Origin: an uncultured Myxococcales bacterium | Lineage (GTDB): Bacteria; Myxococcota; Myxococcia; Myxococcales; Myxococcaceae | Assembly: GCA_937980205.1 (NCBI GenBank) | Contig: CALJKW010000071.1 | Location: 37,342 to 101,341 of the forward strand | Reading direction: 5' to 3' | Length of the DNA: 64,000 nt | In this document: positions 59,507 to 64,000 of the stretch, piece by piece | Position numbering within the stretch: position 1 is the first letter of the stretch | How the letters are laid out: every line of letters starts with the position of its first letter | Notes under the pieces: model-generated | Seen by the model: the letters and a program-made list of their open reading frames with translations, nothing else | Database searches by the model: none | What the model was told of the DNA's origin: nothing | Program-made: the position numbers and the translations under genes

Positions 59507-59515
59507 TTTTCCACA
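59507..59515. promoter_or_regulatory. DnaA-box-like TTTTCCACA
   Basis: It differs by one base from TTATCCACA and is in the same orientation, 83 bases from the exact match. It lies in the 58-base gap between the mnmG stop and the rsmG start. The interval is too short to be a full replication origin by itself. Confidence 0.35.
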
Positions 59516-59516
59516 G

Positions 59517-61331
59517 CTACAGGGATGAAGCGGGTCGTACCTCGTAGAGTCCGGTCCGCTTCAGGTGGACGAGGAGCAGGCCCACCGCGGCCGGCGTCAT
59601 GCCCGGGAGGCGCTTCGCGTGGCCCACGGTTGCGGGCCGCGCCTTCTCGAGCCGCTCGCGGGCTTCGGCCGAGAGCCCCCGGACCGCGGCGAAGGCGAAG
59701 TCGGTGGGGATGCGCCAGGCGTCCGTCAGCTCCGACGTGCGGAACCACGCGGCCTCCGCCTGCGCGATGTACCCGGCGTACTTGGCCTCGGTCTCGACCT
59801 CGTCCTGGTCCTCGCGCGGCAGCGGGCTGTCGGGGACCAGCGCGGCGTAGGAGACCTCGGGCCGCCGGAGCAGGGCGAGCTGCCCTGCCCGCTCGAGCCG
59901 CTCGAGCTCCTGGGCGATGCGGGCCTTCCGGGCCTCGGTGGCGCCGAGCTCGGCCGCCGAGACGAGGCCGACCCGGTGGCCGTGGGCGCGCAGGCGCAGC
60001 TCGGCGTTGCCCTCGCGCAGCCGCAGGCGGTGCTCGCTGCGCGCGGTGAACATGCGGAACGGCTCGTCGACGCCGCGGGTCACCAGCTCGTCGATGAGCA
60101 CCGCGCCGTGGGCCTCGTGGCGGCCGAGGACGAGGGGCTCTTCTCCCCTCACCTTCAGGCCGGCGTTGATGCCGGCGAGCAGCCCCTGGAACGCGGCCTC
60201 CTCGTAGCCGGAGGTGCCGTTGAGCTGGCCGGCGAAGTACAGGCCCGCCACCGCGCGCGTCTCGAGGGTCGGGTGCAGCTGCGTCGGCGGCGCGAAGTCG
60301 TATTCGACCGCGTAGCCGTAGCGCACGACCTCGACGCGCTCGAGGCCCACCAGCGTGCGCAGGAACTGAAGCTGCACCTCGGGCGGCATGCTCGTCGACA
60401 GGCCCGCCGGGTAGACGAGCTCGGAGGTCGGCCCTTCGGGCTCGAGGAAGACGGTGTGCCGCGGCCGGTGCGCGAAGCGGACGACCTTGTCCTCGACCGA
60501 CGGGCAGTACCGCGGGCCGCGCCCGACGATGTCGCCCTTGTAGAGCGGGCTGCGGTGCAGGTTCTCCTTGAGGATGCGGTGCGTGTGCTCGTTGGTGAAG
60601 GTGACGCCGCAGGTGAGCTGCGGCTGCACGGGGAACGGGCTCCGGGGCGTGCGCAGCGACACCGGCAGCGGGCTCCCCTGCCCCGGCTGGGCCTCGACAG
60701 CGTCCCAGTCGATGGACGAGCGCTTCAGCCGCGCCGGAGTCCCCGTCTTGAAGCGCCCGAGCTGGAAGCCCAGCGCCTGGAGCGACGTGGAGAGCCCGGT
60801 GGCCGCCGCGTCGCCCAGGCGCCCGCCGATCGACTTCTCCTCGCCCAGGTGCATCAGCGCCTGAAGGAAGGTGCCGGTGGTCACCACCACGGCCTTCGCG
60901 CCCAGCTCGCGGCCGTCGGCGAGGCGGACGCCGTGAACGACGCCGGCGTGGGCGAGCAGCGCCGAGACCTCGGCCTCGAGGACCCGCAGGTTCGGCTGGG
61001 CCGCGAGCGCCTGCTGCATCACGCGCGCGTAGGCGTCGCGGTCGCAGAGCACGCGCGTGGCGCGGACCGCCGGCCCCTTGCTGGCGTTGAGGGTGACGAA
61101 GTGCGTGCCGGCCTGGTCGGCCGCGCGCGCCATCTCGCCGCCGAGCGCGTCGAGCTCGCGCACCAGGTGACCCTTCGCCGTGCCGCCGATGGCCGGGTTG
61201 CAGGACATCACCGCGATGCGGTCGGCCTTCAGCGTGATGCCCAGCGTCGAGAGGCCCAGGCGCGCCGCGGCGAGCGCCGCCTCGCAGCCGGCGTGGCCGA
61301 GGCCGATGACGATGACGTCGAAGTGTTCCAC
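59517..61331 (-). CDS. mnmG: tRNA uridine-5-carboxymethylaminomethyl modification enzyme MnmG
   Basis: The 604-residue FAD protein has the dinucleotide motif VIGLGHAGCEAALAAARLG (about 7-25), MSCNPAIGGTAKGHLVRELD (about 45-64) and DGRYCPSVEDK-type GPRYCPSVEDKVVRFAHR (about 284). The C-terminal YAGYIAQAEAAWFRT completes it. With MnmE it modifies the wobble uridine of several tRNAs. The start is GTG 61331, which lies inside a parS palindrome; no better start exists downstream before the conserved motif. It is the first gene of the mnmG-rsmG-parA-parB-bactofilin run. The usual mnmE upstream is replaced by an unrelated divergent gene. Confidence 0.97.
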   Translation of the reverse strand: MEHFDVIVIGLGHAGCEAALAAARLGLSTLGITLKADRIAVMSCNPAIGGTAKGHLVRELDALGGEMARAADQAGTHFVTLNASKGPAVRATRVLCDRDAYARVMQQALAAQPNLRVLEAEVSALLAHAGVVHGVRLADGRELGAKAVVVTTGTFLQALMHLGEEKSIGGRLGDAAATGLSTSLQALGFQLGRFKTGTPARLKRSSIDWDAVEAQPGQGSPLPVSLRTPRSPFPVQPQLTCGVTFTNEHTHRILKENLHRSPLYKGDIVGRGPRYCPSVEDKVVRFAHRPRHTVFLEPEGPTSELVYPAGLSTSMPPEVQLQFLRTLVGLERVEVVRYGYAVEYDFAPPTQLHPTLETRAVAGLYFAGQLNGTSGYEEAAFQGLLAGINAGLKVRGEEPLVLGRHEAHGAVLIDELVTRGVDEPFRMFTARSEHRLRLREGNAELRLRAHGHRVGLVSAAELGATEARKARIAQELERLERAGQLALLRRPEVSYAALVPDSPLPREDQDEVETEAKYAGYIAQAEAAWFRTSELTDAWRIPTDFAFAAVRGLSAEARERLEKARPATVGHAKRLPGMTPAAVGLLLVHLKRTGLYEVRPASSL

Positions 61332-61339
61332 GTGGAACG
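61324..61339. promoter_or_regulatory. parS site, one end base off
   Basis: TGTTCCACGTGGAACG matches the other site in 15 of 16 positions. It overlaps the GTG start of mnmG, so ParB binding here would cover the translation start and probably the promoter. Confidence 0.85.
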
Positions 61340-61447
61340 TGGCTTTTAACGTGGACGGCCCGGGGTTGGGGAGGCTCCGACGCTGGCCGGTGACAGCTCG
61401 CGCGCGGAGCGTTCGTCAGCCGCGCCGGCTGCGGATATCAGCCGGGC

Positions 61448-62485
61448 ATGGGTCGAAGCTTCGGCAGTGTCCACGTTCTCTCCGCAGGGAAAGCCTCGTT
61501 CGAGGCCGCGGTCGCGGCCGCCCGGGCGCTCGTCGGCCGCTCCACCGCGCGCCGAATCGTGCTCCGCGAGACGGGCCGGTTCATCAGCGCGTTCGACAGC
61601 CAGGGCGCGCTCGACGCGCTGGCGAAGCGGCTGAGCGCCGCGGTGAAGCGTCCGGCGGTGAGCGTCGAGGTTCACGACAGCGACGTGCTTCGCCTCGGCC
61701 TGTTCGAAGACGGAGCGCTCGTCGATCGACACCTCACGAACCCCGACTACGACGATGACGACGGAGCTCCCGCGCAGGGCAACGCCGCGCGCTGGAAGCC
61801 CGTCCTCGTCGCGCCCGCCCGCGCGCTCTCGCGGGCCTGGTCGAAGCCGCAGATGTTCGCCGAGGAGGCGCTCGACGACATCGCGGCGGCGCTGGGGCTC
61901 GAGCCCACCCACGCGCGTGCGGGCTTCGACGAAGCCGACGCGCTCGGCGGCAGAGGCGCCGAGGTCGGCCGGGCAGGGCAGCGGAAGAAGCCTTCGAGCC
62001 GGTCGCGGGCCGTGAAGGCGCCGCAGCTCCACCTCAAGGCGCAGATGGAGGAGCGGCTCCTCGTCCCGCGCCTCGAGGCTGAAGCGCGCGAGGGGAGAAC
62101 GCAGGCCGGCCTCCTCTACTGCGGAGAGCGCGGCGTGCTCGAGCTCACCCTGGCCAACGACGGGCCGGAGGGACGTGGGCTGCGCCTCCGCCTCGACGGC
62201 CCCGCGGCCGCGGACGCCTCGTTGCGGTGGGGCGCCGTGCGCATCGTGGCGCACGGCAGCTCGGTCGAGGCGGCGCTGGCCGCCTCCGAGGAAGCGCTCG
62301 AGCTGCTGCTTCCAGAGCTGCACGTTCCCGCCGGCGATGCCTTCGGCCGCGACGTCTCGCTTCAGCTCCATGTCGTGGGGCGCGAGCCGGGCTGGAAGCG
62401 GCTCGAGGCCTCAGTGGAGGTCCTTCAGCCGCCCAGCCGCGCCGCTCGCGGGACACGCCGCTTCCTCGTGGCGCGGCGGCCTTGA
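61448..62485 (+). CDS. Hypothetical protein, 345 residues
   Basis: The product has no signal peptide or membrane segment. The N-terminal half is helical with ASFEAAVAAARALVGRSTAR, then an acidic DYDDDDGAPAQ stretch (about 100), a basic linker (GQRKKPSSRSRAVK, about 178) and a beta-rich half (LYCGERGVLELTLANDGPEG). The layout suggests two domains joined by a charged linker. I recognise no family. It is divergent from mnmG with the parS site in the shared upstream region, so ParB might affect it. The codon pattern looks like a real gene. Confidence 0.7.
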   Translation: MGRSFGSVHVLSAGKASFEAAVAAARALVGRSTARRIVLRETGRFISAFDSQGALDALAKRLSAAVKRPAVSVEVHDSDVLRLGLFEDGALVDRHLTNPDYDDDDGAPAQGNAARWKPVLVAPARALSRAWSKPQMFAEEALDDIAAALGLEPTHARAGFDEADALGGRGAEVGRAGQRKKPSSRSRAVKAPQLHLKAQMEERLLVPRLEAEAREGRTQAGLLYCGERGVLELTLANDGPEGRGLRLRLDGPAAADASLRWGAVRIVAHGSSVEAALAASEEALELLLPELHVPAGDAFGRDVSLQLHVVGREPGWKRLEASVEVLQPPSRAARGTRRFLVARRP

Positions 62486-62504
62486 GGCCGCGCGGGGCGC
62501 GCTG

Positions 62505-64000
62505 AGCGTCGCGACGTTCGTTCCCGAGCCCGACTTCCCGCCGCCAGGTCCTGAAATGCGGAGGTCGTCGTCGGCGGCGCGGAGAGAGCCCGCGGCCCAC
62601 GGGCAGTGGACTCGAGAGCGCGTCGTTGCGCGACGGCGGGTACGAAGTGCCCACTGACGGCTGCCGCAGATGGTCTCGAGAGCACGTCGTTTCCCGACGG
62701 TGGGTGCGCAGCCTCGCGCTGGCCGCTGACGGCTCTCCATCGAACCAACGTCCAGGTCCCGCGGAGCTTGGTGCCGCTGGCCGGTCGTTCTCCGGCGTGG
62801 CGTCCGGCTGCCACAGTGCGGGAAGGGCTTCCTCTTGGGGGTCGCTTGGCAGGCGCGGCCGGGCACCGGCACGGCGCTCTCCGTCGAGGAGAGCGGGCCA
62901 ACGCGGAGCGATCCGGCGCCCCACAGGCATCACCAGGTGTCTCCCGTGCCGGACAGCGCTGCGCCGCTCGGCACTGGGCGTCGAGTCTTCACCGTATGCT
63001 TCGAGGAAGGTCGACCACCGTGCGCTCCGACGGAGCCTCCGCGACGCGACAGCGGCGCCACACCGGAGCCCCCCAACGAAGCCGCGCGGGTTGGAGCGAT
63101 GCAGCGCGCGCCGCAGGCAACCATTCCCACGAGCCACTGCGCGCGCTCTGGGGGCCGGAGGCTCGGCGATGCTGAAACGGGCCGGCAGGGCGCCACAGCC
63201 GGCTCCTCCCCCCTGGCGAGGACTGCATCAGCGGATGCCACCCCGACGAGAAGTGGGCGTCGGAGGCTCCGCGAGCGACCCGTTGTCGAGGCATTGAGAC
63301 GGGCCGATGGGCCCCGACATCGCCTCCTCCCCGAGGGGGATGGTCGCTTCGCAGGCGCCCAACCGCATCATCGGACAGCTGCGTCCCGACGAAGACTTGC
63401 GGCCCGAAGGGACGCCGGCGGCGGAGCGATGTGACGGGCGCTCGGTCGCGGACCGCTATGGCATCGAGAGGGCAGCTGCCCTCTCGACGAGAGACCGCAC
63501 CCCCTCGGGAGCCGACGGCTCTGCGATGCGACAGGCGGGCGGGCAGGGCGCCGACGCCGCTTCAATCCTCTCGGGGACGTCTGCGCCCAACCACATCGTC
63601 GGGCAGGTGCCGTCCCATCGAGAACTGCGCACTCTCGGGCGCCGGCGGCTACGCGATGCGACGGGCTCTGAAACCGGCGGGCAGGGCGCCGACTGCTCCC
63701 TCAACCCCCTGCTTCGCACTCGCCCAACCGCATCCTCGGGCAGGGACCCTTCGACAGGAGCTGCGCGCCCTCGAAGCCGGCGGTTCGGCGGGCGGGGGGA
63801 CGACGATTGCAGCCTCAAGCCCTCGGGGACGGCCGCTCCTCGCGCACCCAACCGCATCGTCGGGCAGCTGTCCTCCCGTCGAGAACTGCGCGCCCGGGGG
63901 GGGCTGGCGGCTCTGCGATGCGACCGCCGGGCGGGCAGGCGCCGATGCAGCCTCAAGCCCTCGGGGACGGCCGCTCCTCGCGCACCCAACCGCATCGTCG
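62505..64000. repeat. Degenerate tandem-repeat region, no convincing gene
   Basis: From the end of the preceding gene to the window edge the sequence is made of imperfect repeats. The clearest anchors CCAACCGCATCNTCGGGCAG start near 63361, 63589, 63726, 63850 and 63988, so units are about 125-140 bases with one longer or double unit. Each unit also contains GAACTGCGCGC, GGCGGCTCTGCGATGCGAC, GGCGGGCAGGGCGCCGA and TCAAGCCCTCGGGGACG. Weaker versions extend back to about 62600. Reading frames here are low-complexity Arg/Pro/Ser, and none resembles a protein. On the minus strand the unit can be read as repeated MRLGARGAAVPEGLRLQ. The region continues beyond the window. Confidence 0.72.

Noticed and set aside
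63456..63995. 179-codon minus-strand frame over the repeats as a repeat protein
   Set aside because: The conserved unit is short and interrupted by Arg/Pro/Ser-rich sequence of variable length, as expected for non-coding repeats in GC-rich DNA; kept only as a possibility in the repeat entry.
62505..64000. The tandem repeats as a CRISPR array
   Set aside because: Repeat blocks are long, diverged and unevenly spaced, with no constant 30-40 base repeats or unique spacers, and no cas gene is near.

Overview
This 64 kb window is very GC-rich chromosomal DNA, most likely from a myxobacterium or relative (Myxococcota). The reasons are a bactofilin next to parB/parA, Ser/Thr kinases including a kinase-cNMP fusion, an FHA-type sigma-54 activator, many lipoproteins with Gly/Ser or Asp-Ala-Gly linkers and Cys-rich repeats, an EF-hand protein, and dense packing with 4-base GTGA/ATGA overlaps. 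I saw no tRNA, rRNA, transposase, phage gene or CRISPR array. The species is not determined.

Region 1 (1-12050): myo-inositol catabolism. It holds an inositol-monophosphatase-type enzyme (5' end outside the window), a carbon-nitrogen hydrolase, iolB, iolC fused to a DUF2090 aldolase domain, an unrelated lipoprotein, iolD, two small coiled-coil membrane proteins on the other strand, iolE, then a fused Fbp/Afu-type ABC permease and its ATPase. A matching solute-binding lipoprotein lies apart at 18.9-20.0 kb. I infer that the set could import a phosphorylated cyclitol or sugar, dephosphorylate it and degrade it.

Region 2 (12.0-24.8 kb): a mini-lipoprotein, a TPM-domain protein, a divergent LysR/cyclase pair and a methyltransferase. 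Then comes a minus-strand run of nine tightly packed genes: MBL-fold lipoprotein, Cys-rich lipoprotein, Ser/Thr kinase, HAD hydrolase, solute-binding protein, SDR, SRPBCC-like protein, small membrane protein, tail-anchored coiled-coil protein.

Region 3 (24.8-38.9 kb): a plus-strand trio (FN3-histidine-phosphatase lipoprotein, secreted lipoprotein, pentameric ligand-gated ion channel homologue); a minus-strand set (two KAS III enzymes, two FtsX-type permeases without an ATPase, a glyoxalase-fold protein) facing a PadR regulator; an EF-hand protein; an internally duplicated IucA/IucC-like protein; then an SDR and a site-2-protease-type peptidase.

Region 4 (39-56 kb): TPR protein, pterin carbinolamine dehydratase, phosphodiester glycosidase, a repeat-built propeller-like protein, several orphan lipoproteins, a Ser/Thr kinase with cNMP domain, an FHA sigma-54 activator opposite a CAP-like lipoprotein, a beta-propeller/di-haem lipoprotein and a ceramidase-family lipoprotein.

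Region 5 (56-64 kb): chromosome maintenance, mnmG-rsmG-parA-parB-bactofilin on the minus strand. Two parS palindromes overlap the mnmG start and the rsmG end, and DnaA-box-like sites lie at the mnmG/rsmG junction. The last 1.5 kb is degenerate tandem repeat with no convincing gene.

A palindromic repeat with arms CCGTTCAC..CTGAGCG / CGCTCAG..GTGAACGG occurs six times, always at gene boundaries. One copy sits where the solute-binding gene's start codon should be, and another supplies a stop codon.
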